Source of the DNA: Bacillota bacterium
Lineage (GTDB): Bacteria > Bacillota > Clostridia > Christensenellales > Aristaeellaceae
NCBI GenBank assembly: GCA_023415145.1
Contig: JAEZLW010000170.1
Location: 11,500 to 75,499, forward strand
DNA length: 64,000 nucleotides
Direction: 5' to 3'
Positions 42,957 to 51,068 of the stretch are shown here, in pieces (the first letter of the stretch is position 1; every line of letters begins with the position of its first letter). A model generated the notes under the pieces. That model was not told where the DNA came from and ran no database searches. It worked only from the letters and a program-made list of their open reading frames with translations. The position numbers and the translations under genes were made by a program.

Positions 42957-43829
42957 CTACCACCCCTTCGCCCTTTCATCACACATCTTCAAAAAAGCAT
43001 TCGCGGCAGAGCTTAACCATTTGCTTCTGTGGTAGATGACCTGGGTATAAAATTCCACGGGCGACTGGTGCGTCTTAGTACGCAGCTTGCCCTGGCGGGC
43101 GTCCTCCATAACAGCATACAGGGGTAAATAGGAAATGCCCATGCCATATTGTACATACTTTTTGATTACCTCCACGCTGCCGGTTTCCAGTACGTTGGAG
43201 GGGTAGAACCTTTGACCCTGCAGGTAATTTTGAAACACCTCCCGGTAGGTGCATTCCTTTTCGGTATACAAAACCATTTGAGAGCCCTGGGGCAAAAAAT
43301 CGTCCCCCTCATAATCCGGTGGGGCGACAAAGCACATATCCTCTTTCTTCAGCAGCTTTGTGTTCAGTTGGGCGTACTGGTATTCCGGCTGCAAAAGAAA
43401 GCTCATGTCCAGCTCTCCGTTTAATACCTTGTTGCGTAACACGGAGCACATATCGATACTGATTACAATCTCCACCTGTGGGTACATGGTCTTGTATTGC
43501 TCGATGATGTCATACAGCCTGTACAACAGCAGCGATTCCGGCGTGCCGATTTTCAGACTGCCCTGGGGTTCCATGTCCTTTGCGGATGCCCCCTCCACCG
43601 CCTCGTAGGCACCAAGCAGCGCATCCACCTGGCCTACAAGGCTCTGGCCAAAGTCCGTCAACTCAATGGTCCCGCCCATCCGGTTGAACAGAGGCTGCCC
43701 GTAATGGCTCTCGATGGATTGTATGTGAAAGGTAACGGTGGATTGGGCATACCCCAACTGCTCAGCCGCCCGGGAAAAGCTGCCCGTTTCCACAATCTTT
43801 TTAAAGGTCTTGAAGTTCTTGATATCCAT
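42957..43829 (-). CDS. LysR family transcriptional regulator
   Basis: The 290-residue protein has an N-terminal winged helix-turn-helix (FKKIVETGSFSRAAEQLGYA, QSTVTFHIQSIE) and a C-terminal LysR substrate domain (GSLKIGTPESLLLYRLYDII, GMGISYLPLYAVMED). It is divergent from an amino-acid permease gene with 118 bases between, so it probably controls that gene in response to an amino acid or metabolite. GAGGTGG lies before the ATG. A hairpin follows the stop. Confidence 0.93.
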   Translation of the reverse strand: MDIKNFKTFKKIVETGSFSRAAEQLGYAQSTVTFHIQSIESHYGQPLFNRMGGTIELTDFGQSLVGQVDALLGAYEAVEGASAKDMEPQGSLKIGTPESLLLYRLYDIIEQYKTMYPQVEIVISIDMCSVLRNKVLNGELDMSFLLQPEYQYAQLNTKLLKKEDMCFVAPPDYEGDDFLPQGSQMVLYTEKECTYREVFQNYLQGQRFYPSNVLETGSVEVIKKYVQYGMGISYLPLYAVMEDARQGKLRTKTHQSPVEFYTQVIYHRSKWLSSAANAFLKMCDERAKGW

Positions 43830-43868
43830 ACTGCCACCTCTTTTCCATCATATCACTGATTCAAAAAT

Positions 43869-43925
43869 ATTGATAGGTCCTATTTCAATTTTCAATTTTA
43901 CAAATAACCTTCCTCCCCGTATAAT
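43869..43925 (+). promoter_or_regulatory. Permease promoter with candidate LysR site
   Basis: TTTACA (43897-43902) and TATAAT (43920-43925) are 17 bases apart. Upstream, ATTGATAGG and CCTATTTCAAT (43869-43889) form an imperfect inverted repeat of LysR-box type (T-N11-A), placed where an activator would bind. Confidence 0.6.
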
Positions 43926-43947
43926 GTCTGCGGGAGGAATATTTTAC

Positions 43948-45219
43948 ATGAAAAAAAAGCTGGGTGCTGTTTCGCTAAGCGGGCTGATGATAGGGCCTGT
44001 GCTGGGTTCCGGGATTGTGGTGCTTCCCTCGCTGGCCTACGAGGCCCTCCACGAATACGCCATCTACGCCTGGATTTTGGTAATGCTGCTGGGGGCCGGG
44101 TTTGCTTATGTGTTTACCAGGATGAGCATGATGGTTTCCACCAACGAGGGCGTAAGCCGCCTGATCGGCGATGCTTTGGGTGAACGCTTCAGAGAGCTTT
44201 CCGCCAACTATCTGACCGCCGCCGTATGCTTTGGTCCCGTGGCCGTATATCAAACAGCCAAAGGCTATGTGATGAACATGCTGCCGGATGGCACGCTGCC
44301 CGCTATGGTTATTCCTTTTTTGTTGATGGCTTTGAATGTGTTGATTCTTTTTTCCGGCGTGCGCATGATGGGCAATGTCTCGCTGATACTATCCTCCGTC
44401 ACCGCCTGCATCCTTGTGGCAGGGAGCATATACAGCCTTTCCCAAAACGGTATATCAGCCTTGCCAGCCGAGCTGCCCCCTTTGAGCACATTGGGTTCCA
44501 CGCTGTTGATTTTGTTCTGGGCTATCATCGGCTGGGAAGTGATTGGCAATTATGTGGAAGACGTACTCAACCCCAAGCGCACGCTGATGCGGGCCATGAA
44601 AGTGAGCGTCGCTGCCGTGGTGCTGGTTTACATGGTTGTCACCTATGCGCTGCAGAACAGCCCGCTTGTGAAAAGCGGCGCATCATCCATCAGACTGAAT
44701 GCAATCATGACCCCCATGTTTGGTACAGTTGCCCCCTATTTTCTGGGGGCCGTAGCATTAGCGCTTTGCTATTGCACCATTCTCTTGGTGATGGGCGCGG
44801 TGTCAAGGCAGATGGCCGCCCGGGCTGAAAGCGGAAGGCTGCCGGCCATATTCAGGCAAAAGCCGGGCTATCGGGCGCCGATGAAATCCATTCTCTTTCT
44901 GTCCCTTATACACAGCGTTTTCATTGTGCTGATAGAAACAAAGCTTGTGTCCTTAACCTTTGTCGTGGGCATCGCCAACACCTTCTTTATCGGCAATGCG
45001 TTATTGGGGTTGTTCGGTGCATTCAAGTGCATGAAAGGCGTATGGTGCAAGGGGCTGATCGTGGTGCTATCCGCTTGCCTTTTATCGCTATTGCTGTTCT
45101 CCCCCGCAGCAGGATGGGTCTTGTTCCTTGCGGTTACAGTGGGGACGGTTGCGATTGTGCCAAGGACAGCCGGGAAGGGATCTATGGCGGAGGAAGGACA
45201 GCCGATGGAAAACACGTAA
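43948..45219 (+). CDS. Amino-acid permease (APC superfamily)
   Basis: The 423-residue protein has about 12 membrane segments and begins LSGLMIGPVLGSGIVVLPSL, the APC family motif in helix 1 (GxxxGSGI). Later segments include LFWAIIGWEVIGNYVEDVLN and NPKRTL, typical of amino-acid antiporters or permeases. The start at MKKKLG has GGGAGG 10 bases upstream and lies after the promoter; the longer frame overlaps the divergent LysR gene. The substrate is unknown. Confidence 0.9.
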   Translation: MKKKLGAVSLSGLMIGPVLGSGIVVLPSLAYEALHEYAIYAWILVMLLGAGFAYVFTRMSMMVSTNEGVSRLIGDALGERFRELSANYLTAAVCFGPVAVYQTAKGYVMNMLPDGTLPAMVIPFLLMALNVLILFSGVRMMGNVSLILSSVTACILVAGSIYSLSQNGISALPAELPPLSTLGSTLLILFWAIIGWEVIGNYVEDVLNPKRTLMRAMKVSVAAVVLVYMVVTYALQNSPLVKSGASSIRLNAIMTPMFGTVAPYFLGAVALALCYCTILLVMGAVSRQMAARAESGRLPAIFRQKPGYRAPMKSILFLSLIHSVFIVLIETKLVSLTFVVGIANTFFIGNALLGLFGAFKCMKGVWCKGLIVVLSACLLSLLLFSPAAGWVLFLAVTVGTVAIVPRTAGKGSMAEEGQPMENT

Positions 45220-45304
45220 TGGAAAGGCTCGTTCAATGTGCAAACATGCAATGAAGCTCCTGCAGCAACCTCAAAACACACGCCGGAATTTTTGAACATC
45301 AAGG

Positions 45305-45346
45305 CAAAAGACCCGCATCGCAATAAGCAGCGAAGCAGGTCTTTTG
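45305..45346. terminator. Bidirectional hairpin between converging genes
   Basis: AAAAGACC and GGTCTTTT close a stem (with an inner GC pair) between the permease and the converging LysM gene. T-runs occur on both strands. Confidence 0.7.
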
Positions 45347-45373
45347 TCTATTGGAATGTAAAGGTATTACCCG

Positions 45374-45946
45374 TCAAGCATTGCGGACCACCAAATACAT
45401 TTGGGATTTGGCACAGCAGCTATCCAGGCAGGCCACCACAGATACATATCCCAAGGTGCCTGCCGGAACCTGCCATAGTATTTCCGCGACGCCGGTGACC
45501 GCACTTGGGCAATCGACACCAATAAGCCTCTCCAGCTCGCAAACTTCAGTACCTGTGGGTTCCAGGAAAAAGTAAGCCTTGGATACGGGCAGATTGAAAG
45601 CGGCACGAAGGATGACTCGGGCAGTAAGTTGAACGACCCCATCCACTACGGGCAGCGGCTGACCTGCTTCCGTCAGGAAGCTCAGCGATATCACCCGCAG
45701 GTTGCAGGCGGATGGTGGCACACCGGGAATGCAAATCACCTGTCCCACATAGATGACATTGGCATTAGCAATCTGAGGATTGGCTAAAAGCAACGCCTCT
45801 ACCGTGACGGAAAAGCTTCTCGCGATGCTGAAAATGGTGTTCCCCGGCTGAATGGTGTAAAATTGCCCGCTGCAGTTTGAGGGCGGTTGGGGAATGACAA
45901 CGCCTGCAGACGGCTGGACGGCCTGTTCATATACAATGTTTTCCAC
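45374..45946 (-). CDS. LysM protein with uncharacterised C-terminal domain (paralogue 2)
   Basis: The 190-residue protein has one LysM domain (FYTIQPGNTIFSIARSFSVT, NPQIANANVIYVGQVICIP) and the same unrecognised C-terminal domain as the gene at 31795-32376 (LPVVDGVVQLTAR, FFLEPTGTEVCE, GVAEILWQVPAGTLGY, CLDSCCAKSQMYLVV). No signal peptide. Start chosen at a GTG (MENIVYEQ) with AAGGAGAGG 5 bases upstream; the longer frame lacks one. Stands alone next to the MITE-like element. Confidence 0.8.
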   Translation of the reverse strand: MENIVYEQAVQPSAGVVIPQPPSNCSGQFYTIQPGNTIFSIARSFSVTVEALLLANPQIANANVIYVGQVICIPGVPPSACNLRVISLSFLTEAGQPLPVVDGVVQLTARVILRAAFNLPVSKAYFFLEPTGTEVCELERLIGVDCPSAVTGVAEILWQVPAGTLGYVSVVACLDSCCAKSQMYLVVRNA

Positions 45947-46068
45947 AAAATCCTCTCCTTTCAGTGTACCAATACAATCGTATGTGCAAAAGAAAAGGAG
46001 GTACTGGAAATCATATTTTTTTGTGAACATTTCATGTGGAACGCGGTGCTCTTGGAGTTTCATATAAC

Positions 46069-46340
46069 AGAGGGAACCCGGCATGCCGGGTTCCCTTGCA
46101 GACTGTCAAAAAACCTCTTGGGAGGTATTGGAGGGCCGAAGTCCTCCAATTTTATATTGAAAACCAGCGACATGTGCGGTGGTTTTCGCAGGAATTTCGT
46201 AGAAATTCCTACCTTGCCCGAGCAAACGGCCGCACAAAGGCGCAGCCTTGGTGCAGTGCGGCGAGGGAAAAACTCAAAAAAGTGGCATCGCCACTTTTTT
46301 GACACGCTGAGAGGGAACCCGGCATGCCGGGTTCCCTTGC
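46069..46340. mobile_element. MITE-like, palindrome-rich element
   Basis: Two identical 31-bp repeats (46069-46099 and 46310-46340), each containing a perfect 24-bp palindrome centred on GGCATGCC, bound a 272-bp unit. Inside, TGTCAAAAAA and TTTTTTGACA form facing inverted repeats, so the ends act as roughly 46-bp terminal inverted repeats. Further stems: AGGAATTTC/GAAATTCCT (46190-46210), AAGGC/GCCTT nested in GCCGCAC/GTGCGGC (46229-46262), and AAAAAAGTGGC/GCCACTTTTTT (46276-46300). No gene is visible inside. Similar to non-autonomous transposable elements, but a structured RNA is also possible. Confidence 0.65.
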
Positions 46341-46354
46341 TTATAGCTATATGC

Positions 46355-46552
46355 TTAAAAATGCTCCGGGTCGGTGGGGTTGTTCAATACACCGAAGGCC
46401 ACCAACAAGGCCAGCACGGCGTCCACCACATGCTGCAGCGGTGCCTGGGTGATGCCAATGGCCTCATACAGGCCCAGGTTCCCCAGCAGTGTCAGTATCG
46501 TGGCGGCAATAGACGCCCACACCACCTTGGATTTCCATCTGTTCTGCGTCAT
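46355..46552 (-). CDS. Orphan phage-type holin
   Basis: The 65-residue protein begins MTQNRWKSKVVWASIAATIL and ends FGVLNNPTDPEHF, with two hydrophobic segments; this fits the phi-LC3-type holin family, where the DPT-like C-terminus is common. Holins make membrane holes for endolysins, but no endolysin or other phage gene is near. The start has AAAGGAG 9 bases upstream. A perfect GC hairpin lies in its leader (46604-46623). Confidence 0.78.
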   Translation of the reverse strand: MTQNRWKSKVVWASIAATILTLLGNLGLYEAIGITQAPLQHVVDAVLALLVAFGVLNNPTDPEHF

Positions 46553-46603
46553 GAGGGTAACTCCTTTCGTTTGTACAGGTATGATGTCTTTCATACTGAT
46601 GCA

Positions 46604-46623
46604 GGGCGGGAACATTCCCGCCC
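46604..46623. other. Perfect hairpin upstream of the holin gene
   Basis: GGGCGGGAA pairs with TTCCCGCCC around a 2-base centre, about 50 bases upstream of the holin start. It may act as a leader structure or part of the preceding unit's end. Confidence 0.5.
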
Positions 46624-46672
46624 CTTCATTCTATTCCTCTGCCGGAAAAACGCTTCTATCAGCCGTGAAGGA

Positions 46673-46716
46673 AAAAACGCTCCCGGTCTGCATGGCACGC
46701 AGGCCGGGAGTGTTTT
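46673..46716 (-). terminator. Terminator after the alpha/beta hydrolase gene
   Basis: AACGCTCCCGG pairs with CCGGGAGTGTT (one wobble). On the minus strand a run of six T follows, just past the hydrolase stop. Confidence 0.85.
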
Positions 46717-46718
46717 CA

Positions 46719-47789
46719 TCAAACGTTTGATACCTCGTTCAGAAAATCCATCATGATTTGAATGAATTCCCTGGGCTTTTCGTAATGGACGTCGTGGCCG
46801 GAATCCACCTTGATGAGCTTGTTTCCCGGAATCAGCTCATGGGCACGCTTGGCATCATCCCCGCTCATGGCACCCAGCAGGATGCCATCGTCGGAAAAGC
46901 TCCAATTGGCATGGATCAAAACAGAAGGGCAGCGGATACCGAGGAGTAGCTCCTCCCGGTTGTAGTTTTGAAACCAGGTGCAATCGTAAAACGCATCGCC
47001 AAAGCGCAGGTCATAGCTGCCGGCGGTGAGATCGAACATGCGGTTGATCGATGGCGGCAGGTAAAAAATCCGGGCGGCCTTGCCGGGGTTTTTCTCCATA
47101 TAGCTCAAAGCGGTTTTTTTCATGCCTTGCCATCCAGGGCCGACCAGCTTTTGCATGTAGGAGTGCTCTAGATAATAGCGGGTGTAGTTATTTTCCTCTG
47201 TTTGGTTCAGAAATTCATGGATGGGTTTGAAGCTGTCCACCCATGCGAAGGAGGTCGGATTCCTTTCCGCCTCGGTGGAGAACAAGGGCGGATCCTCCAG
47301 CACAGCGCCCAGCACATAGTCGGGAACGTTGGCAGCCAGCCAGGCGGTAAGCAGCCCGCCGGAGGACTGGCCGGATACGAAGGCCGGCTCGCCGATGACA
47401 TTTTCCATGAACCATTGAAAGTCCTTCCCCATTGCCTCTGCAGTATACTTGACCGGATCTTTGCTGGAATCACCGTGGCCGTGACAGTCCACAGCAAAAA
47501 TGTGAAACTTCTTTGATAAATCCGGCAGCACGGGAGCATAGTCCTCCCAGCACACCATTTGCCCATGGATCAAAAACAATGGGGGCCCATTGTCCGGTCC
47601 TTCACCGTAATTGAGCACGGTTCCGTCCGGCAGCACAGCCTGTTTTTCCGCAAAGCCAGCCCGGATTAGTTTCTCAAGGACGCCTTTGTCGTAATTCATG
47701 TTATTGTACACATATAGAGATGCCGCGAAGCCAAGAATCAGTATAATCCCGCCCAGGCAAAGCAAAATCATTCTAATCACTCTTTTCAC
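46719..47789 (-). CDS. Membrane-anchored alpha/beta hydrolase
   Basis: The 356-residue protein has an N-terminal signal anchor (IRMILLCLGGIILILGFAAS) and an alpha/beta hydrolase domain from about residue 60. The triad is visible: Ser in VSGQSSGGLL, Asp near FSDDGILLG, and His in DSGHDVHYEKP; an oxyanion-type LIHGQMVCWE segment lies before. The substrate is unknown. The start overlaps the stop of the upstream AbrB-type gene by 4 bases (ATGA), so translation is coupled and the pair is an operon. Terminator follows. Confidence 0.88.
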   Translation of the reverse strand: MKRVIRMILLCLGGIILILGFAASLYVYNNMNYDKGVLEKLIRAGFAEKQAVLPDGTVLNYGEGPDNGPPLFLIHGQMVCWEDYAPVLPDLSKKFHIFAVDCHGHGDSSKDPVKYTAEAMGKDFQWFMENVIGEPAFVSGQSSGGLLTAWLAANVPDYVLGAVLEDPPLFSTEAERNPTSFAWVDSFKPIHEFLNQTEENNYTRYYLEHSYMQKLVGPGWQGMKKTALSYMEKNPGKAARIFYLPPSINRMFDLTAGSYDLRFGDAFYDCTWFQNYNREELLLGIRCPSVLIHANWSFSDDGILLGAMSGDDAKRAHELIPGNKLIKVDSGHDVHYEKPREFIQIMMDFLNEVSNV

Positions 47790-48112
47790 TCCGGTTTCTC
47801 CTCCGCGAGTTTTTGCATGGTTTTTACTGCCTTTGCAAACTGAAGGCCTGCCTCCTGCTCCGGTGATGACAAAGTATCGCCGCCTGCTTTTAAAAAAATC
47901 TCATCGGCGATTTTGTCAAAGTAGTCCAGCCGCTGCAGCGCGATGCCACGGTTTGCATCCGCCAGAAGCAAAAGCGTATCTCCCGGCATGATGCCAAACA
48001 TATCCCTGGCTTCCTTAGGGATGACCACCTGCCCCTTGGGCCCTACCTTGACGGAACTCATGAATTTCCCGGTTTCCTGCATCGTGTTTCCTTTGTTCCG
48101 GCGTTCCGGCAT
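47786..48112 (-). CDS. AbrB/SpoVT-type DNA-binding regulator
   Basis: The 108-residue protein has the swapped-hairpin AbrB domain (SSVKVGPKGQVVIPKEARDM, FGIMPGDTLLLL) followed by a helical tail of about 60 residues. Such proteins bind DNA as regulators, or act as antitoxins (MazE-like), but no toxin is adjacent. The start at MPERRN has GGAGG 8 bases upstream; a later ATG (MQETGK) is weaker. The stop overlaps the hydrolase start. Tandem repeats in its promoter suggest autoregulation. Confidence 0.85.
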   Translation of the reverse strand: MPERRNKGNTMQETGKFMSSVKVGPKGQVVIPKEARDMFGIMPGDTLLLLADANRGIALQRLDYFDKIADEIFLKAGGDTLSSPEQEAGLQFAKAVKTMQKLAEEKPE

Positions 48113-48132
48113 ACCTTGTGCCTCCTTCAACA

Positions 48133-48189
48133 AGTATTACTAGTTATACTTGTTATACTTATAATACTCTTATGCGGATTCCCTGTCAA
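48133..48189 (-). promoter_or_regulatory. Promoter of the AbrB-hydrolase operon with tandem repeats
   Basis: On the minus strand TTGACA (48189-48184) and TATTAT (48166-48161) are 17 bases apart. Between the -10 box and the start, GTTATACTT occurs twice in tandem on the plus strand with a third variant (ATAATACT), a likely binding site for the AbrB-type protein. Confidence 0.65.
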
Positions 48190-48311
48190 GAGGCCTGGTT
48201 GCTTTTTGAACAAGCAATTGAAAACTGGAGCCCATCGGCTTTTAAAAGCCGAAGCAAAATGGTATAATAAAGAAAACATATAAAATTTGGATGCAAGAGA
48301 GGGCTATCAGC

Positions 48312-49952
48312 ATGGCACAACGCGCAAACATCATCCCGATCAATGAAGACGTCACCCTCATCGACGATGCGGGATCATCCACCTGCTATCTTGTCACCGG
48401 CGAAAAACGCGCATTGCTCATCGACACATTAAACGGCCGTGAAAACCTGAAGGAGATCATTCGGGAGATAACCAATCTTCCCGTTCTCGTGGTAAACACC
48501 CACGGCCACTGCGACCACATATACGGCAACGTGTTTTTTGAGGAGACATACCTTCATCCGGCGGATTGGGATCTGCATAACCTGCACTTTTCCTTCCCCG
48601 ATGCACAGGAGTCGTTCAAAAATTTCGGTTTGAAGCCCTGCCGTCTGCTCCCGCTCAAGGAAGACGATGTGTTTGACCTGGGAGGAATCACGCTGGAAGT
48701 CATCCCGGTACCGGGGCACACCCAGGGCAGCGTGGCATTGCTCTGCCGCAAACATAGGATGCTGTTTACTGGGGACGCCATAAACGGCCATCTGTGGATG
48801 CAGCTTAATGAATCCACTCCCTTGAACGTGCTGGAACAATCGCTTCATCGATTGCTTTCCGATTATCGCTCCGCCTTTGATTTTATCCTTACCGGCCATG
48901 GCAAGGGGCCTGAAGATGCGGCATTGGTAGAAGAGTTGGCGGAAGGCGTCATAGACCTTAAGCATGGTGAATGCGAAAAAGACAAGCCTTACGAATGGTT
49001 CATGGGCACGGACAAGGCCCATCCCTTCGGCAAGGAGGGACAGCATGTGATCATCTACAACCAGACCAACCTGGATATCGAGCGGGGGGTGAAAAAGCCG
49101 TATCCCCCTATCAGGCACATCCCCAACAACCCAATCCTAAACGGCATGGCCTACATAAAGCAAAACATCGTTTACTCCACCGCCACCGGGAAAGATATTA
49201 CCCTGGCTCTGATTACACCATGGAGGCCTGAGGGAGTGGAAACACCCAAAACGCCTTTGATCGTATTTGTGCAGGGCAGCGGCTGGACTTTTCCCGACAT
49301 TTTTTACGAAATGGGACAAATGGCAAATTATGCCCAAAATGGCATTGCCATAGCAATGGTCACCCACCGCAATTGCCTGGACGGCCATCCCTTCCCGGCC
49401 TATTTGCAGGATGTGAAAACAGCCATCCGGTACCTCAAATTTCACGCGGAGGAATACCACATCGACAAGAACCGGGTCGGCATCTTCGGCACTTCCTCCG
49501 GCGGCAATACCGCCCTGCTGGCGGGTCTCACCGGGGATGATCCCGCTTACAGGACATCGGAATACGCGGAAGAATCCGATGCGGTGAAGCTGGTGGTCGA
49601 ATGCTTTGGCCCCACGGATTTGATGCGCATGCTGGGCGGCGAAATACCGGGCGAACCCCACGGCGGCATTTTCCAGGCCTTGACCAATGGGAAGGATGTA
49701 AGGCAGATCTTTCGCGAAATGAGCCCGGTTACCCATGTGAAGGAAGGCAAAACCTATCCGCCCTTCCTTTTGATTCATGGCAACGCCGATACCTTGGTAC
49801 CGTATGAGCAAATGGTGTTGATGTACCGCAAGCTTTGCGATCACGGAACGGATGTGCAGGCCATCTGCGTGGATCACGCCCCCCACGAAGGCAGCTTCTG
49901 GAGCCGGGAACTGCATGACATCATACTTGAGTATATCCGGGAGAGACTATAG
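48312..49952 (+). CDS. Metallo-beta-lactamase fold hydrolase fused to an esterase-like alpha/beta hydrolase
   Basis: The 546-residue protein joins two enzyme domains. Residues about 1-225 form a metallo-beta-lactamase fold with the metal motif NTHGHCDHIYGN and later VPGHTQGS, FTGDAI and GHGKGP. Residues about 265-546 form an alpha/beta hydrolase of the BD-FAE/esterase type with VFVQGSGWTFPD (oxyanion), GIFGTSSGGNTALL (nucleophile Ser), a late LLIHGNADTLVP (Asp) and DHAPHEGSF (His). Both sets of catalytic residues look intact. No signal peptide. Start at MAQRAN with GAGAGGG upstream. Substrate unknown. Confidence 0.9.
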   Translation: MAQRANIIPINEDVTLIDDAGSSTCYLVTGEKRALLIDTLNGRENLKEIIREITNLPVLVVNTHGHCDHIYGNVFFEETYLHPADWDLHNLHFSFPDAQESFKNFGLKPCRLLPLKEDDVFDLGGITLEVIPVPGHTQGSVALLCRKHRMLFTGDAINGHLWMQLNESTPLNVLEQSLHRLLSDYRSAFDFILTGHGKGPEDAALVEELAEGVIDLKHGECEKDKPYEWFMGTDKAHPFGKEGQHVIIYNQTNLDIERGVKKPYPPIRHIPNNPILNGMAYIKQNIVYSTATGKDITLALITPWRPEGVETPKTPLIVFVQGSGWTFPDIFYEMGQMANYAQNGIAIAMVTHRNCLDGHPFPAYLQDVKTAIRYLKFHAEEYHIDKNRVGIFGTSSGGNTALLAGLTGDDPAYRTSEYAEESDAVKLVVECFGPTDLMRMLGGEIPGEPHGGIFQALTNGKDVRQIFREMSPVTHVKEGKTYPPFLLIHGNADTLVPYEQMVLMYRKLCDHGTDVQAICVDHAPHEGSFWSRELHDIILEYIRERL

Positions 49953-49960
49953 GACATGAT

Positions 49961-50000
49961 GTACGGGGAGGGGAATCTTTGAAAATTCCCCTCCCCGTAC
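49961..50000. terminator. Long perfect hairpin after the fusion hydrolase
   Basis: GTACGGGGAGGGGAAT pairs perfectly with its complement over 16 bases around an 8-base loop. There is no T-run, so termination would rely on stem strength. Confidence 0.6.
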
Positions 50001-50051
50001 TCTGCCCCTAGCCTCATATCAGAATAGAAATACGCTCAGGAGGAAACTGCA

Positions 50052-50603
50052 TTGCTGAAGGTGACGCACACAGACCTTCCCGGTGTTCTCATCCTGGAAT
50101 ACGAGCCCAAGGATGACACAAGAGGGCCTGTATACATGAACTATTCCAGAGAGGAGATGATACTTGCGGGCATTCACACGGAATTTGTGGAAGAGTACCT
50201 GTACTGTCCCGCAAAAAAGGGCACGCTGTATGGCGTTCACTTTCAAAACAACCCGAAAGCGCAAAGCAAGCTGGTCTATTGCACAAAAGGAAAGGCCCTG
50301 GACTTTGCCGTGGACTTAAGGAAATATGCCGCAACGTATAAGCAATGGTCCTGTGTGGAACTAAGCCCGGAAAACAGAAAACAGCTCTACATACCCAAGG
50401 GGTTTGGCCACGCGCTTTTGACACTGGAGGATGACACGCACATCGCATTTCGGATCGACGAATACTTCGATCCCAACTTGAGCCAGGCCATATTCTACAA
50501 GGATGAAGAATTGAATATCCCGTTTGAGATACTGGACCCTGTTCTTTCAAAGCAGGACAAAAACGCTCCGCGGCTTATTGCCTGCGACTGCAATTTTGTA
50601 TAG
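50052..50603 (+). CDS. RmlC-like dTDP-sugar 3,5-epimerase family protein
   Basis: The 183-residue protein has the RmlC pattern: DDTRGPVYMNYSREEM, KGTLYGVHFQNNPKAQSKLV (catalytic-type His) and IPKGFGHALLTLEDDTHIAF. RmlC enzymes epimerise dTDP-4-keto-6-deoxyglucose for L-rhamnose synthesis; relatives act on other nucleotide sugars. No other rml genes are near, so the exact substrate is unsure. The start appears to be a TTG, with AGGAGG 8 bases upstream. Confidence 0.85.
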   Translation: MLKVTHTDLPGVLILEYEPKDDTRGPVYMNYSREEMILAGIHTEFVEEYLYCPAKKGTLYGVHFQNNPKAQSKLVYCTKGKALDFAVDLRKYAATYKQWSCVELSPENRKQLYIPKGFGHALLTLEDDTHIAFRIDEYFDPNLSQAIFYKDEELNIPFEILDPVLSKQDKNAPRLIACDCNFV

Positions 50604-50662
50604 CATTGTTTAAAGCCGGTATACATCATCGGTGCTTATGCGTCAACCGTACAGCCACATGC

Positions 50663-51022
50663 CTACCGGTTTTCCACAAACTGCACCCTTATACCACTGG
50701 GGTCCTTCACGAAAAAGAAACGGACATGGGGATTGGGTGCAAAGGGACCCTCCACAGCAAGACCCTTATCACGGATGAACTGCATCTTTTCCTCCAGCGA
50801 GTCCACCTCAAAGCCTATGGATAACTCACGGCCATACTGTGGTTCTGACCAGGAGGGATTTTCGATCAGCTCCAGCTTCGTGTCCCCGTCGCAAAGGAAG
50901 GCTATTTCACCCACGCCCTCCGCCTTGAACCTTCTTGCAACGGGCAGGCCTACAATTTCCTGATAGAATTTCAGCGAATCCTCCATATTCTTAACCGTTA
51001 GCGTCACCCACAAAAACTTCAT
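50663..51022 (-). CDS. VOC (glyoxalase/bleomycin-resistance fold) protein
   Basis: The 119-residue protein has the VOC layout: KFLWVTLTVKNMEDSLKFYQ, VGLPVARRFK, ELSIGFEVDSLEEKMQFIRD and PHVRFFFVKDPSGIRVQFVE with a C-terminal Glu that often binds metal. VOC proteins include lyases, dioxygenases and antibiotic-binding proteins; no specific activity can be assigned. Start at MKFLWV with AAAGGAG upstream. It is followed on the same strand by nothing close; the helicase gene lies upstream, 46 bases away. Confidence 0.85.
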   Translation of the reverse strand: MKFLWVTLTVKNMEDSLKFYQEIVGLPVARRFKAEGVGEIAFLCDGDTKLELIENPSWSEPQYGRELSIGFEVDSLEEKMQFIRDKGLAVEGPFAPNPHVRFFFVKDPSGIRVQFVENR

Positions 51023-51068
51023 TGTTTCCAGCTCCTTTATCCATATCATTCTATTCGCTTAAAGGGTG

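Noticed and set aside
46069..46340. A small CRISPR array
   Set aside because: Only two copies of the 31-bp repeat are present, 241 bases apart, with no regular spacers and no cas genes.
46355..46552. A prophage
   Set aside because: Only a holin is present; no integrase, structural, lysis or packaging genes are near.
45887..46756. 289-codon open frame across the MITE-like element and holin
   Set aside because: It is produced by the repeat and by antisense sequence; no domain or start signal supports it.
47786..48112. A MazEF-type toxin-antitoxin pair
   Set aside because: The AbrB-type gene is followed by a membrane-anchored alpha/beta hydrolase, not by a toxin of a known family.
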